Shown: positions 7,891-17,993 of the stretch, in pieces | How positions within the stretch are numbered: the first letter of the stretch is position 1 | Layout: every line of letters begins with the position of its first letter | NCBI GenBank assembly: GCA_018401735.1 | Contig: JAGYKI010000005.1 | Location: forward strand, 85,449-149,448 | Reading direction: 5' to 3' | From: Schleiferiaceae bacterium | Lineage (GTDB): Bacteria > Bacteroidota > Bacteroidia > Flavobacteriales > Schleiferiaceae | DNA length: 64,000 nt | Made by a program: the position numbers and the translations under genes | The notes under the pieces: model-generated | What the model was told of the DNA's origin: nothing | The model's input: the letters and a program-made list of their open reading frames with translations, nothing else | The model's database searches: none

Positions 7891-8615
7891 TGTAATAGAT
7901 CGTACAAAACGGGTAAAGACTTCAACTTCCCGAAGTCGGTGAAGTGCAAGCGGTAATAACTAAGAATGTTTTCTAAAACCTGCCGTCGCTGACTAGAGTT
8001 TTTTAAAGCAACGGTCGCTGAATTTTTATAGCCTTCTGCCTGAAGAGCGGCCCAAACGCGGGCTTCATTGCCATAGATATAATAAGAATGAAGAGGCTCC
8101 ACCAAGATTTCTTGCGCATCTAGCAAATCAAAATAGGGTGCTTCGCTATCTTTTTTAAAATGGGGCTCGAAGCCTAAAAAAGCACTGAAATCCATTAAAA
8201 AAGCCGGCAGGAAATTTCCCAAAGAGGCCTGCTCCTCGTCTAAAAAAATAAAGGCTTCTTTTAGAAATTGATACAATTGCGGAGCGGCGGCTTCTTCCTT
8301 TAAGGATTTACTGAGTAGTTCTGCCAAAAAAAGAGCTAAGCAAGATTTAACTGGGTCAAAGGGAATTTCTTGGTAAGGATACACCAAACGCAATTCTTGC
8401 AATCGCTTTAATTGCCCCTTCGATTTGTCGCTATAAACTATTTCAACCAAGCTTAGGACCTGCATTAATGGCTGACGTAAACCTGTTTTACTGGTCCGAG
8501 AAACACTACTAATTAATGATAGAAGTCCGCATTCAGGGCCGAAAACGGTAAGTACCATGCTGGAATCGCCATACTTTACCGCCCGCAGAATAATCGCTTC
8601 GCTGCGAATTTGCAT
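7887..8615 (-). CDS. recO: DNA repair protein RecO
   Basis: 242 residues, the normal length of RecO. It begins MQIRSEAIILRAVKYGDSSMVLTVF, the N-terminal OB-fold strand pattern of RecO, followed by an alpha-helical domain; the Cys motif seen in some RecO proteins is absent. RecO works with RecR and RecF to load RecA on SSB-coated DNA and anneals strands. The ATG shares one base with the stop codon of porZ (TAATG), so recO is expected to be translated from the porZ message by reinitiation. It converges with the DUF4837 gene. Confidence 0.9.
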   Translation of the reverse strand: MQIRSEAIILRAVKYGDSSMVLTVFGPECGLLSLISSVSRTSKTGLRQPLMQVLSLVEIVYSDKSKGQLKRLQELRLVYPYQEIPFDPVKSCLALFLAELLSKSLKEEAAAPQLYQFLKEAFIFLDEEQASLGNFLPAFLMDFSAFLGFEPHFKKDSEAPYFDLLDAQEILVEPLHSYYIYGNEARVWAALQAEGYKNSATVALKNSSQRRQVLENILSYYRLHFTDFGKLKSLPVLYDLLH

Positions 8616-10924
8616 TAATTGATAATCATAATTTTAGCCACTTCCGTATTGGCCCCTAAATCGTCGCTAATAAAAGCCAAGTAAATCCCCGAAGCCACGC
8701 GTTCGCCGTTAAAACGGTTGCCACTCCAAATGGCTTGCCCACCCTCTGCCACGGTTTCAAAAACAATATTGCCTTCCAAATCGGTGATTTTAACCTGTGC
8801 ATTGGTTACCAAACCGCGAATTAAGATAGGACCCGAGTAGCCAGGCTCCACGGGATTAGGATAAGCAAAAACATCCGTCATGCGCTCTTCGCCGGCTGTG
8901 GCCTGCCCTTGGTAGGACACTATTCCTTGATCAGAACCAAAGTACACCATGCCCGTTTTATCATCAATTTCAATATCCAAAATAGTATTACTCGCTAAGG
9001 GACTGTTTTCTTTGGAGAAACGTAAAAGTTGAACCCTTCCGTTTTCATTGGTATAGAAAACACCACTATTTACCGTTCCAAACCACTTTTTATTAGAGCC
9101 GTCAATTTCAATATCATTGATGGCCTCCGTTCCTAAAACTCTTTCGCCATTGCCATCGCCATCCTCATCTATAACAATGATAGAGGCATCATAACTACGA
9201 TTCGCTTCAAAAATATTTTCAGGACTAAAGAGCACTGCTAAACCCTCGTTCGTACCGATCCAAATTTCGCCATCCAAATCTTCCGCAAAGGAAAGAACCG
9301 TTTCCGAGGGTAGGTTACCAGAACCTTCCGAAGAGCCTAATCTGCGGTTTTCGGCGGGAATACCGTCTTCTAAACGCACCACTATTAAACCACCATTACG
9401 TACCTGTAACCAAACTTGGCTGGAAGTAGTAGCCATAACTTTTAACACATTAGCACCTGAACCCGAGGCTCCTAAACTATAGCTTTCGATCTTTCCATCA
9501 GGACGAATTACGCCTAAAGGCTTTTCGGTTAAAGAATTACTGAACCAAATATTACCGTTTTGATCCATGTCCATATCGGCCACACGATGATTACCCTGGC
9601 CTTGAATAGAAGGTAACACACCATTAGTGCTAGCCTCGTTAATTAAGCGCTCAACGCGAACTTCCTCACCTGAAATGAAAAGCTCCAAAATTCCCGTTCC
9701 GTAAGCAGAAGCATAAAATATATTGGCCTCGGTAGGATGCGGAATTATTTCCACAATATCCTTATAGCCCTCAAATTCACCTGAACGATAATTAGTCCAC
9801 TCTAGATCAAGTAGTCGAAAAAAACCTTCTGAATTAAACTGCGGTGTTCCAACCGCATCAATACCACCCGGACAAACCAAAAGTCCAAAATCACTTTGCT
9901 GCATGCGCATTACGTTTTTGGTACGCGGACTATTGGGCACCAAGGGAAAAGGAAAAATTTGAAAGACTTGATATATTCCCGCAGCCGCATCCGCGATCCA
10001 AAAATTTTCAGGATTGGTACCCATCACCGCTGCAACCGGACTAAAAGCACTATCACCCACCGTTATCGCGTTCCAGTTTTTTACAAATTGAAAATTCGCA
10101 TCATAGGCGCGAGCACTAAAATTATTTACCACTACCAAGGTCCCCTTCGATTCGCGTAGGGCGCGGTTATCGGCAATTTCATTGGCATCGAAATGCAACC
10201 ACTGCCCGTTTTCACGATAATAAATTGAATCCCTATTCGTCGCGATATTGCGATTTACAAAAAGGCGGTTATCAAAATAACAGATAAGATTGACCGAGCG
10301 TCCCATTTGAGGATCTTTCTTCCAATTGGCAAAGAAAAATTTTGCCGAGTTAAGGGGAGCTTTGTACAATCCATTGGGTGTTGCCGCATAAAGCGTATCG
10401 CCATCATCGCTAATCTGATTAACCCCTAAAGTAGTACCATTAGGGCCAATAATATAGGTTTCACGTACTAAGCCCGAGGGTATTTCATAAGCTAAGATGC
10501 CAAAATTGGTGGCAATAAAAGCGACACTGTCTAAGATGTGGATATGGTTAATGCGTTTTAACCCACTGTAATTGCTACTTAACCGTAAATCGGGAAAAGT
10601 TGTTACCTCTCCATCGCGGTAAATATCCAAGTTTCCATTTTCATAACCGATTAAAAGTTCATCCGTCCTCTCGCTGTAAGCGATACAAGTTAAGCCCACA
10701 TCACTTAATCCATTTACCTTCGAAACCCGATTAATCGCCCGATCGCTAAGATTATAAGTGTATAATCCTTGCTCGGAAGCCACATAGGTTATTCCGTTTT
10801 CCTCTACAATGTCCACCGAGTTCGCATAAGGTAAGTGGTCCACCCACACTCCTAAGTTATTCGATATCTGCGATTTAGATACAAAAGGGAGAAAAAATAA
10901 AATTAACCAATAGCATTTATTCAT
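8615..10924 (-). CDS. porZ: T9SS protein PorZ (anionic-LPS delivery, beta-propeller)
   Basis: 769 residues from the ATG at 10924; the frame extends to 10996 but only the shorter start gives a clean signal peptide (MNKCYWLILFFLPFVSKS). The mature protein opens with WVDHLPYANSVDIVEENG and has propeller-blade repeats (AS-x-GLYTYNL, IGTNEGLAVL, FGSDQGIVSY) typical of PorZ. A T9SS sorting domain ends it (YPNPVEPGYSG ... GIYLAFI). In Porphyromonas, PorZ is a surface component needed for attaching A-LPS to T9SS cargo. It is co-transcribed with recO, an arrangement seen in related genomes. The last ~85 residues form the sorting domain. Confidence 0.87.
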   Translation of the reverse strand: MNKCYWLILFFLPFVSKSQISNNLGVWVDHLPYANSVDIVEENGITYVASEQGLYTYNLSDRAINRVSKVNGLSDVGLTCIAYSERTDELLIGYENGNLDIYRDGEVTTFPDLRLSSNYSGLKRINHIHILDSVAFIATNFGILAYEIPSGLVRETYIIGPNGTTLGVNQISDDGDTLYAATPNGLYKAPLNSAKFFFANWKKDPQMGRSVNLICYFDNRLFVNRNIATNRDSIYYRENGQWLHFDANEIADNRALRESKGTLVVVNNFSARAYDANFQFVKNWNAITVGDSAFSPVAAVMGTNPENFWIADAAAGIYQVFQIFPFPLVPNSPRTKNVMRMQQSDFGLLVCPGGIDAVGTPQFNSEGFFRLLDLEWTNYRSGEFEGYKDIVEIIPHPTEANIFYASAYGTGILELFISGEEVRVERLINEASTNGVLPSIQGQGNHRVADMDMDQNGNIWFSNSLTEKPLGVIRPDGKIESYSLGASGSGANVLKVMATTSSQVWLQVRNGGLIVVRLEDGIPAENRRLGSSEGSGNLPSETVLSFAEDLDGEIWIGTNEGLAVLFSPENIFEANRSYDASIIVIDEDGDGNGERVLGTEAINDIEIDGSNKKWFGTVNSGVFYTNENGRVQLLRFSKENSPLASNTILDIEIDDKTGMVYFGSDQGIVSYQGQATAGEERMTDVFAYPNPVEPGYSGPILIRGLVTNAQVKITDLEGNIVFETVAEGGQAIWSGNRFNGERVASGIYLAFISDDLGANTEVAKIMIIN

Positions 10925-11009
10925 CGTAACAGAGCTTCTTGCGTATGTGAACGCTAAAATTAGCCAAAAATGATAGGCGGGAATAGATTTTACCATAGTT
11001 ACGAAATCC

Positions 11010-11017
11010 TATATTTG
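11010..11017 (+). promoter_or_regulatory. -7 element TATATTTG upstream of ricT/PSP1
   Basis: TATATTTG matches TAnnTTTG, 46 bases before the ATG at 11064 and within the divergent gap to porZ. It is likely the promoter for the ricT-gldH-PBP1A run. Confidence 0.5.
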
Positions 11018-11063
11018 CGAGATAGCACAAATTTTATTTTAATGCACACAAAATATAGATTGA

Positions 11064-12425
11064 ATGGGTTGTGGAAGTTGTAGTAGCAGTGGCATTCCCA
11101 AAGGTTGTAAAAGTAACGGCGCTTGTGGCGTAGACGGTTGCGAGAAACTTACAGTTTTTGATTGGCTTAGTGATATGGAGTTACCTAGTTCGGTAAATCC
11201 TTTTGATTGTATAGAAGTTCGTTTTAAAAATGGTCGTAAAGAGTATTTTAAAAACGTTAATAATCTCAAGCTTTATATGGGCGACGTGGTGGCCGTAGAG
11301 GGTTCACCTGGTCATGACATAGGCGCGGTTTCCCTTACGGGAGAATTGGTTCGCCTACAAATGAAGAAGAAACGTCTCAATGTAGAATCACCTGAGGTTA
11401 GAAAACTTTACCGCAAGTCTAATCAGCGCGACATCGACCTTTGGCGCATTGCCCAAGAACGCGAGCATGCCAGTATGGTGCGCAGCCGCGAAATAGTGAA
11501 AGAATTAAACTTAGATATGAAGCTAAGCGATGTAGAGTACCAAGGTGATAATGCCAAGGCTACTTTTTACTATATCGCGGAAGATCGCGTGGATTTTCGT
11601 GAGCTCATAAAACGCTTTGCTTCTGAGTTTAAAGTACGCGTGGAAATGCGTCAGATTGGTTCACGCCAAGAAGCGGGTAAAATTGGAGGTATTGGCTCTT
11701 GCGGCCGCGAATTGTGCTGTAGCACTTGGCTCACCGATTTCCGTTCGGTTAATACGGCCGCGGCACGTTACCAACAATTGTCGCTTAATCCTACGAAACT
11801 AGCGGGACAATGCGGTAAATTAAAATGCTGCCTTAATTACGAGCTCGACACTTACTTAGATGCTCTTAAAAAATTTCCGGATACCAGTAAAAACCTGCAG
11901 ACGAAAGCAGGCGATGCGTATTTCATGAAAATGGATATTTTTAAAGAAGTTCTTTGGTATGCTAATCCTACGCCAGGAAATAACGAGTGGCTTGCCATTA
12001 AACTTGCTGATGTAAACGCCATTATAGCAATGAATGAAAAGGGTGAAAAACCCGATTCACTTGATAATTTTAATGTTAATACGGTTCAAACAGAAGAAAA
12101 AAGCTACGAAAACGTGGTAGGACAAGATGAACTTACCCGCTTCGATAATAAAAGTCAAAAAGGTCGCAATAACCGCAACAGCAATAACCGTAAACGCAAT
12201 AGCAACCCGAGCAGAGGATCTAACAATAGAGCGAACCCTACGGCTAGAAACGCGAAGGATCTCGATGCGAAAACGGCCCCAAAAGCTAGCCCTAAACCAG
12301 CCAATAAGCCTGAGGCTAAAGTAAACCCCGAAGCAAAAGCCGAAAATGCTGAAAATGGTCAGCCAAAAAGACGACCCAACCGCAGACGTTACAAACCTAA
12401 AAACAAAGGCAATCAAGGTGAATAA
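11064..12425 (+). CDS. ricT: PSP1 / RicT-family regulatory iron-sulfur protein
   Basis: 453 residues. A Cys-rich N-terminus (MGCGSCSSSG...CKSNGACG) is followed by a PSP1 domain (residues ~50-280). The core motif GGIGSCGRELCCSTWL and the later LAGQCGKLKCCLNYE are characteristic of RicT-type proteins. In Bacillus, RicT joins RicA/RicF in a Fe-S complex that controls RNase Y. In Bacteroidota its role is not settled. The C-terminal ~100 residues are Asn/Arg/Lys-rich low-complexity sequence (NNRNSNNRKRNSNPS), likely disordered and possibly RNA-binding. One base separates its stop from the gldH start; the ricT-gldH-PBP1A order is conserved in the phylum. Confidence 0.88.
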   Translation: MGCGSCSSSGIPKGCKSNGACGVDGCEKLTVFDWLSDMELPSSVNPFDCIEVRFKNGRKEYFKNVNNLKLYMGDVVAVEGSPGHDIGAVSLTGELVRLQMKKKRLNVESPEVRKLYRKSNQRDIDLWRIAQEREHASMVRSREIVKELNLDMKLSDVEYQGDNAKATFYYIAEDRVDFRELIKRFASEFKVRVEMRQIGSRQEAGKIGGIGSCGRELCCSTWLTDFRSVNTAAARYQQLSLNPTKLAGQCGKLKCCLNYELDTYLDALKKFPDTSKNLQTKAGDAYFMKMDIFKEVLWYANPTPGNNEWLAIKLADVNAIIAMNEKGEKPDSLDNFNVNTVQTEEKSYENVVGQDELTRFDNKSQKGRNNRNSNNRKRNSNPSRGSNNRANPTARNAKDLDAKTAPKASPKPANKPEAKVNPEAKAENAENGQPKRRPNRRRYKPKNKGNQGE

Positions 12426-12426
12426 A

Positions 12427-12927
12427 ATGTTTAGGTATACCTCAGTAGCGCCTCTCTTAGTAATTATTGCAGCTGCTTTTAATTTAAGCAGCTGCGATGA
12501 ACGCCCCTATTTTGAAGAATATTTAAAGGTAAACAAGAGCGGTTGGATAGCCGATAGCAGTGCCCGTTTTCAAGTAGAAATTGACGACACGAGCAGCGCT
12601 TACGCTTTAGTTTTTAACCTACGCGCTAACGACAATTACCCTTACAGCAACCTTTACCTTTTCCGCAAAATCCTTTCGGAAGAAAGTACCGAATACGCCG
12701 ATACGGCCCAATTATTTTTAGCCGATGCCTATGGGCGTTGGTTGGGAGATGGCATTGGTGAGCTTAAAACCTTTCAACGCGCTTATCGCCGCGAACCTTT
12801 AAGCTTTCGCAAGAAGGGTATTTACACATTCGAGTTCAGTCAGGCCATGCGCACTGACGCTTTAACTGGCGTAGAAGAGGTTGGTTTAACCATATATAAA
12901 ATTGAAGATGGCAAAGACAACAAATAG
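12427..12927 (+). CDS. gldH: Gliding motility lipoprotein GldH
   Basis: 166 residues from the ATG at 12427; the frame is open upstream but that stretch belongs to the ricT gene. The signal sequence ends in the lipobox LSSC, and the mature part carries the GldH pattern (F.VEIDDTSSAYALVFNLRANDNYPYSNLYLF, split here by family-conserved polar residues). GldH is one of the lipoproteins required for gliding in Flavobacterium johnsoniae. Downstream PBP1A starts inside the 3' end of this gene (20-bp overlap), indicating tight coupling. Presence of gldH supports a T9SS/gliding lineage but alone does not prove motility. Confidence 0.88.
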   Translation: MFRYTSVAPLLVIIAAAFNLSSCDERPYFEEYLKVNKSGWIADSSARFQVEIDDTSSAYALVFNLRANDNYPYSNLYLFRKILSEESTEYADTAQLFLADAYGRWLGDGIGELKTFQRAYRREPLSFRKKGIYTFEFSQAMRTDALTGVEEVGLTIYKIEDGKDNK

Positions 12928-15229
12928 CCCCAAAAAAAACGACTATCGCCGCTATGTAAAACTATTTTGGTGGCTCATTTTTATCGGTGTTTTTAGCCTT
13001 GCTTTACTTATCGGGATTACCGCTTTGGGCGGTTTTGGTCCTCTGCCCACTTTCGATGAAATTGAAAACCCCAAAAGCAACTTAGCCACCCAAATTATAA
13101 GTTCTGATGGTGAATTACTTGGTAAGTTTTACCATGATAACCGCACCCACGTTGATTATGAGCAGCTTTCTCCTCACCTGGTGAATGCCTTAGTAGCTAC
13201 TGAAGATGAACGCTATTACGATCATTCCGGCATAGACTTCGAAGCCTTAGCGCGGGCAGTGATAAAATTAGGTTCGGCCGGAGGGGGAAGTACCATTACC
13301 CAGCAGTTGGCCAAACAACTCTTCTCAGAAGATCCTAAAAATATTATCGACCGTATCCGTCAAAAACTGAAAGAGTGGATTATCGCCGTTCAGCTGGAAA
13401 GGCAATACACCAAGCAAGAAATTATTGCCATGTATTTTAATCAGCTCGACTTCATTTACAATGCGGTTGGAGTGCAATCGGCGGCAGCCATCTATTTCAA
13501 TAGCAGCACGGATAGCCTCACGCTAGAACAAGCAGCGGTAATTGTAGGAATGGCTAAAAACCCCTCCCTCTATAACCCCAAGCGCAAACCCGAATTAATG
13601 CAAGAGCGTCGCAATGTGGTCTATCGGCAAATGATTCGCAATAATATGCTTACGCAAGAAGCCTATGATACTTTAAAAGATCGTCCTATTGTTTTAGATT
13701 TTCAAAGGCAACGTCACTTCGACGGGCAAGCCCCTTATTTTCGTGAATACCTAAGGCAATACATGGCCGATTGGATTAAAGAAAACCCGAAAGCAGATGG
13801 TAGTTCTTATAACCTCTATACCGATGGTCTTAAAATATACACAACGCTAGACTCACGCATGCAAGCTTACGCTGAAGAAGCGGTAAATGAGCATATGAGT
13901 AATCTACAACGCGTGTTTTTTAAGATGGAAAAAGGACGGAAAACAGCGCCCTTCCATTCTGTGACCGAAAGTCAAATTGACAATATTCTTAAGCAAGCCA
14001 TGCGCCGCAGTCCGCGCTACCGTGGCTTAAAAAAGAAAGGTATGTCGAACGATAGTATTGATATCGTTTTTAATACCCCGCGTCAAATGAGCGTATTCTC
14101 TTACCAAGGAGATATTGATACCCTTATGACTCCCCTCGACTCAATTCGTTATTACAAACACTTCTACCGAAGTGGACTACTTTCGGTTGAACCGCAAACA
14201 GGTTTTATTAAAGCCTGGGTGGGTGGTATCGATTTTAGCCACTTTAAATACGACCACGTAATTCAAGGAAAAAGACAAGCAGGCTCACTTTTCAAGCCCT
14301 TTGTTTACGCAACCGCCATTAAACAAAAAGGCTACTCTCCTTGCTTTGAAGTTCCTAATGTGCGCACTTGCATCGAGCGGGGTAAGTTTAACTTATTAAA
14401 AGATTGGTGTCCGGAAAACTCGGACCATAAATACGGCGGTGTTTATACCTTAAAATATGCACTTGCCCACAGTGTAAATAGTGTCACCACCTATTTAATG
14501 AAGCAGGTCGGTCCCGAGCCCGTTATTCGTCTGCTCCACGAAATGGGAGTGAAAGATGAAATTGATCCTCAGCCTTCCATCGCTTTAGGCACGGTAGATT
14601 TATCGGTATACGATATGGTGGGCACCTACACCACCTTTGCGAACAAAGGAGTGTATACCGAACCGATTTTTATTACCCGCATAGAAGATAAAAATGGGGT
14701 GATCCTTCAAGAAATTAGTCCCAAAACCAATGAAGTAATGAGCGCCCAAGATGCTTATGTAGTAACAGACCTTTTAAAGGGAGTTACCCTGGGTGGAACA
14801 GGGGCTCGCTTGCGTTCCGCTTGGGGAACCTATACCAATGATGTAGTAACGGGCTTTCCTTATGCCTTCACTAATCCTATTGCAGGAAAAACAGGTACTA
14901 CGCAAAACAATGCCGATGGCTGGTTTATGGGTATGGTTCCCAATTTAATTACCGGGGTTTGGGGCGGCTGCGAAGATCGTTCGGCCCATTTCGGCGGCAC
15001 CTATTACGGACAAGGAGCTACGGTCTCCCTACCCGTATGGGCCCTTTTCATGCGTAAATGCTATTCCAATCCCGACCTTGGCATAAGCAAAGGTGATTTT
15101 GAAAAACCCGTGGAACCGCTTACTATTGAACTTAATTGTGCGGCCTATAAAGCGTCGCAGGGGCAAAGTTTCAGTAACGATACCACTGGCCTTCGCAATA
15201 ATGTTGATCCCCAATTTGATATCGATTAA
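12908..15229 (+). CDS. Bifunctional penicillin-binding protein 1A
   Basis: 773 residues from the ATG at 12908 (a TTG six bases earlier is less likely). There is one N-terminal membrane helix (residues ~20-42). Then follows a family 51 glycosyltransferase domain with the catalytic-Glu motif [12 protein letters not shown] and [15 protein letters not shown]. The transpeptidase domain has SLFKPF (SxxK), SVNS (SxN) and GKTGTT (KTG). The enzyme polymerises and crosslinks peptidoglycan on the outer face of the inner membrane. It overlaps gldH by 20 bp and is followed two bases later by scoA. All catalytic motifs are intact. Confidence 0.95.
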   Translation: MAKTTNSPKKNDYRRYVKLFWWLIFIGVFSLALLIGITALGGFGPLPTFDEIENPKSNLATQIISSDGELLGKFYHDNRTHVDYEQLSPHLVNALVATEDERYYDHSGIDFEALARAVIKLGSAGGGSTITQQLAKQLFSEDPKNIIDRIRQKLKEWIIAVQLERQYTKQEIIAMYFNQLDFIYNAVGVQSAAAIYFNSSTDSLTLEQAAVIVGMAKNPSLYNPKRKPELMQERRNVVYRQMIRNNMLTQEAYDTLKDRPIVLDFQRQRHFDGQAPYFREYLRQYMADWIKENPKADGSSYNLYTDGLKIYTTLDSRMQAYAEEAVNEHMSNLQRVFFKMEKGRKTAPFHSVTESQIDNILKQAMRRSPRYRGLKKKGMSNDSIDIVFNTPRQMSVFSYQGDIDTLMTPLDSIRYYKHFYRSGLLSVEPQTGFIKAWVGGIDFSHFKYDHVIQGKRQAGSLFKPFVYATAIKQKGYSPCFEVPNVRTCIERGKFNLLKDWCPENSDHKYGGVYTLKYALAHSVNSVTTYLMKQVGPEPVIRLLHEMGVKDEIDPQPSIALGTVDLSVYDMVGTYTTFANKGVYTEPIFITRIEDKNGVILQEISPKTNEVMSAQDAYVVTDLLKGVTLGGTGARLRSAWGTYTNDVVTGFPYAFTNPIAGKTGTTQNNADGWFMGMVPNLITGVWGGCEDRSAHFGGTYYGQGATVSLPVWALFMRKCYSNPDLGISKGDFEKPVEPLTIELNCAAYKASQGQSFSNDTTGLRNNVDPQFDID

Positions 15230-15231
15230 AA

Positions 15232-15927
15232 ATGATACGAAAAGTTGTAAAAAATGCCGAAGAGGCAGTACAAGGATTAAAAGATAATATGACCCTAATG
15301 CTGGGTGGTTTTGGCTTGAGTGGCATTCCCGAAAATTCCATTTTAGCCATTCGCAGCAACGGCGCCAAAAACTTAACCTGTATTAGTAATAATGCCGGTG
15401 TGGATGATTTTGGCTTAGGTTTACTCCTCCAAACTCGTCAAATTAAAAAGATGATTAGCTCCTACGTAGGGGAAAATGATCTCTTTGAAAAACTAATGCT
15501 GAGTGGCGAATTAGAGGTAGATCTCATTCCCCAAGGAACCCTAGCCGAAAGATGTCGCGCCGCCGGTGCCGGTATTCCCGCCTTTTTCACCCCCGCTGGT
15601 TATGGAACTGAAGTGGCAGAAGGCAAAGAAGTGCGTTATTTTAACGATAAGCCTCATATTCTAGAGCATGCCTTCGAAGCAGACTTTGCCTTTGTAAAAG
15701 CATGGAAAGGTGACGAAGCAGGGAATCTTATTTTTAAAGGAACCGCTCGAAATTTTAATCCTCTCATGGCCATGGCCGGTAAAATTACCGTTGCAGAAGT
15801 AGAAGAACTTGTTCCTGCTGGAGAACTGGATCCTAATTTTATTCATACCCCAGGTATTTTTGTGCAACGTATTTTTCAAGGGGTGAACTACGAAAAGCGC
15901 ATTGAGAAACGTACCGTAAGATCTTAA
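15232..15927 (+). CDS. scoA: 3-oxoacid CoA-transferase subunit A
   Basis: 231 residues, the usual size of the alpha subunit of succinyl-CoA:3-oxoacid (acetoacetate) CoA-transferase. Motifs include [12 protein letters not shown] near the N-terminus and [15 protein letters not shown] near the C-terminus, both typical of this subunit. With ScoB it moves CoA between succinyl-CoA and acetoacetate in ketone-body, leucine or aromatic catabolism. The gene starts two bases after the PBP1A stop; scoB follows after 66 bp. The gap contains no promoter that I can see, so a single transcript is likely. Confidence 0.93.
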   Translation: MIRKVVKNAEEAVQGLKDNMTLMLGGFGLSGIPENSILAIRSNGAKNLTCISNNAGVDDFGLGLLLQTRQIKKMISSYVGENDLFEKLMLSGELEVDLIPQGTLAERCRAAGAGIPAFFTPAGYGTEVAEGKEVRYFNDKPHILEHAFEADFAFVKAWKGDEAGNLIFKGTARNFNPLMAMAGKITVAEVEELVPAGELDPNFIHTPGIFVQRIFQGVNYEKRIEKRTVRS

Positions 15928-15993
15928 GAAACACTTTTACAAAGCCTCATCTACGGAAGTGATAAAAAGGCCGAACTAAATAAAAATTTAAGC

Positions 15994-16650
15994 ATGTTAG
16001 ATAAAAACGGAATTGCACAACGCATCGCACAAGAATTAGAAGATGGATATTATGTAAACCTTGGCATAGGCATTCCTACCTTGGTAGCTAATTATGTGCC
16101 CGATGGAATTTCGGTTGAATTTCAAAGTGAAAACGGTATTCTCGGCATGGGCCCATTCCCTACCGAAGATCAAGTAGATGCCGATTTAATTAATGCCGGT
16201 AAACAAACCATTACAGCATTACCGGGTGCAAGCTTTTTTGATTCAGCCATGAGCTTCGGGATGATTAGAGGCCAGCATGTGCAAATGACCGTTCTGGGCG
16301 CAATGGAGCTTTCGCAAGATGGCGATATTGCCAATTGGAAAATTCCTGGTAAAATGGTTAAAGGCATGGGAGGAGCGATGGATTTAGTTGCTTCCGCAGA
16401 AAACATTATCGTCGCGATGATGCATACCAATAAAGCGGGCGAATCGAAACTCTTGGAAAAATGCAGCTTGCCTTTAACTGGCGTAAGATGTGTTAGAAAA
16501 GTAGTTACCAATTTAGGGGTTTTAGACATTAAGGATGGTGCTTTCCATTTGCGTGAATTAGCCCCAGGTATAAGTGTAGATGAAATTAAAAATGCCACTG
16601 CGGGTAAGCTTATTGTAGATGGCGATATTCCCACCATGAAATTGGCTTAA
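15994..16650 (+). CDS. scoB: 3-oxoacid CoA-transferase subunit B
   Basis: 218 residues, the beta subunit of the acetoacetate CoA-transferase. It contains the N-terminal LGIGIPTLVANY motif and the catalytic-Glu segment FQSENGILGMGP, in which the Glu forms the covalent CoA thioester. The C-terminal half is complete (VRKVVTNLGVLDI...). It pairs with ScoA just upstream to form an alpha2beta2 enzyme in the cytoplasm. The stop overlaps the next gene by one base (TAATG), which couples it to an unrelated membrane protein gene. Confidence 0.93.
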   Translation: MLDKNGIAQRIAQELEDGYYVNLGIGIPTLVANYVPDGISVEFQSENGILGMGPFPTEDQVDADLINAGKQTITALPGASFFDSAMSFGMIRGQHVQMTVLGAMELSQDGDIANWKIPGKMVKGMGGAMDLVASAENIIVAMMHTNKAGESKLLEKCSLPLTGVRCVRKVVTNLGVLDIKDGAFHLRELAPGISVDEIKNATAGKLIVDGDIPTMKLA

Positions 16651-17987
16651 TGCAGAAATTTCTCAAAGCGAATAATTTCTATTGGTTACTAGTAGTTGTC
16701 TGTGTTTTCGTTTTCAGTCTGTCTCGTTTTTGGGATAAAAAACCGATTATTGACTGGGACATGACGCTTTATTACAGCTATTTGCCGGCCCTTTTTATTT
16801 ATGATGACTTGAAATTTGAGCAGCCTACCGCTGAATGGGGCAAGCGTCATTTTTATATGAATAACGACGCCAAGGGTAATCGCTATGTAAAAATGACGGG
16901 AGGCTTGGCCATAATGTACAGCCCCTTTTTCGCGCTTGGACATCTTTACGCGAGTCTCAACAATGCGTACCCAGCCGATGGCTTTTCTATACCCTATCGC
17001 TTCGCCTTACTTGCTTCCTCCTTGTTTTTTGCGCTTTGGGGACTTTATGTTTTGCGGCAGGTTTTACAACGATTTTTCTCCCCTTGGGTAGCCAATCTTA
17101 GCGTAGTATTAATCTACATTGGCAGCAATATGCCGCATTACAGTTTTGTAGAGCCCATGAGCCATGTTTATAATTTCTTCTTAGTTTCAGCTATACTATA
17201 TCTCAGCCTTAAGTTTTGTGATAAACCCAGTTTTAAGCTAGCCATTCCTATTGGGGCCTTAGCGGGCTTAATGATTTTAATTAGACCCACCAATGTTCTG
17301 GTTTTACTCTTCCCGGTCATTTATCTCGCATCTAGCGGAAGCTTGAAAGGGACAGCCGCATGGTTAAAATATGGCATTGTAGCAGCCTTATTTGCTTTTC
17401 TCGCGGTGAGTCCTCAGATGTTTTACTGGCACTACATGACGGGTAATTGGATTATTTACTCTTATAATGATGAACATTTCTTTTTCCTCAATCCACATAT
17501 TTGGGACGGACTTTTCAGCTATCGCAAGGGTTGGTTTGTTTACAGTCCGCTTTTAATATTTGCGGCGCTCGGTTTTATTGCCTTGTTTAAAAAATCGAAG
17601 CTCCTTTTTAGCAGTAGTTTAATTGTTCTGGCCTTGGGGCTATGGGTAAACCTTAGCTGGTGGTGCTGGTGGTATGGCGGTGGATTCGGCGCACGGTCAT
17701 TGATTGATTTTTTACCTTTTATGGCTTTAGGACTGGCGGCATTTTTACAATGGTTAAGTACTCAAAAGAAATTAGTTAAAGCACCTTTGATCTTAGTTAT
17801 CAGCTTTGTAAGTATCTGGTCGATTTTTATGAATAAGCAGTATAAGAGTAGCATTATTCATTACGATAGCATGAGCAAAGAGCTTTTTTGGAAACAGTTT
17901 TTCAAAGATCACTTTGTAAAAGACTACGAAAGCTATTTAGAGCACCCGGATTATGACGCAGCAAAAAAGGGGAAAGAAGATTATTAA
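16650..17987 (+). CDS. Polytopic membrane protein, possible GT-C-type glycosyltransferase
   Basis: 445 residues with about ten hydrophobic helices. The first loop after helix 1 contains IDWDMTLYYSYLPA; an acidic pair in that loop is a feature of GT-C glycosyltransferases (GT39/PMT-like). Later segments include RPTNVLVLLFPV, RKGWFVYSPLL and SWWCWWYGGGFGARSLIDFLP, a pattern common in uncharacterised Bacteroidota mannosyltransferase-like membrane proteins. The donor would be a polyprenyl-linked sugar, but neither donor nor acceptor can be read from the sequence. It starts on the scoB stop codon and ends 6 bp from a convergent gene. Confidence 0.6.
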   Translation: MQKFLKANNFYWLLVVVCVFVFSLSRFWDKKPIIDWDMTLYYSYLPALFIYDDLKFEQPTAEWGKRHFYMNNDAKGNRYVKMTGGLAIMYSPFFALGHLYASLNNAYPADGFSIPYRFALLASSLFFALWGLYVLRQVLQRFFSPWVANLSVVLIYIGSNMPHYSFVEPMSHVYNFFLVSAILYLSLKFCDKPSFKLAIPIGALAGLMILIRPTNVLVLLFPVIYLASSGSLKGTAAWLKYGIVAALFAFLAVSPQMFYWHYMTGNWIIYSYNDEHFFFLNPHIWDGLFSYRKGWFVYSPLLIFAALGFIALFKKSKLLFSSSLIVLALGLWVNLSWWCWWYGGGFGARSLIDFLPFMALGLAAFLQWLSTQKKLVKAPLILVISFVSIWSIFMNKQYKSSIIHYDSMSKELFWKQFFKDHFVKDYESYLEHPDYDAAKKGKEDY

Positions 17988-17993
17988 TAATCT

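Noticed and set aside
12057..12416. 119-codon minus-strand frame with hydrophobic stretches
   Set aside because: Antisense to the low-complexity Asn/Lys-rich tail of ricT; the pattern is a by-product of that codon bias.
16170..16637. 155-codon minus-strand frame
   Set aside because: Antisense to scoB, which is fully conserved; no independent support.
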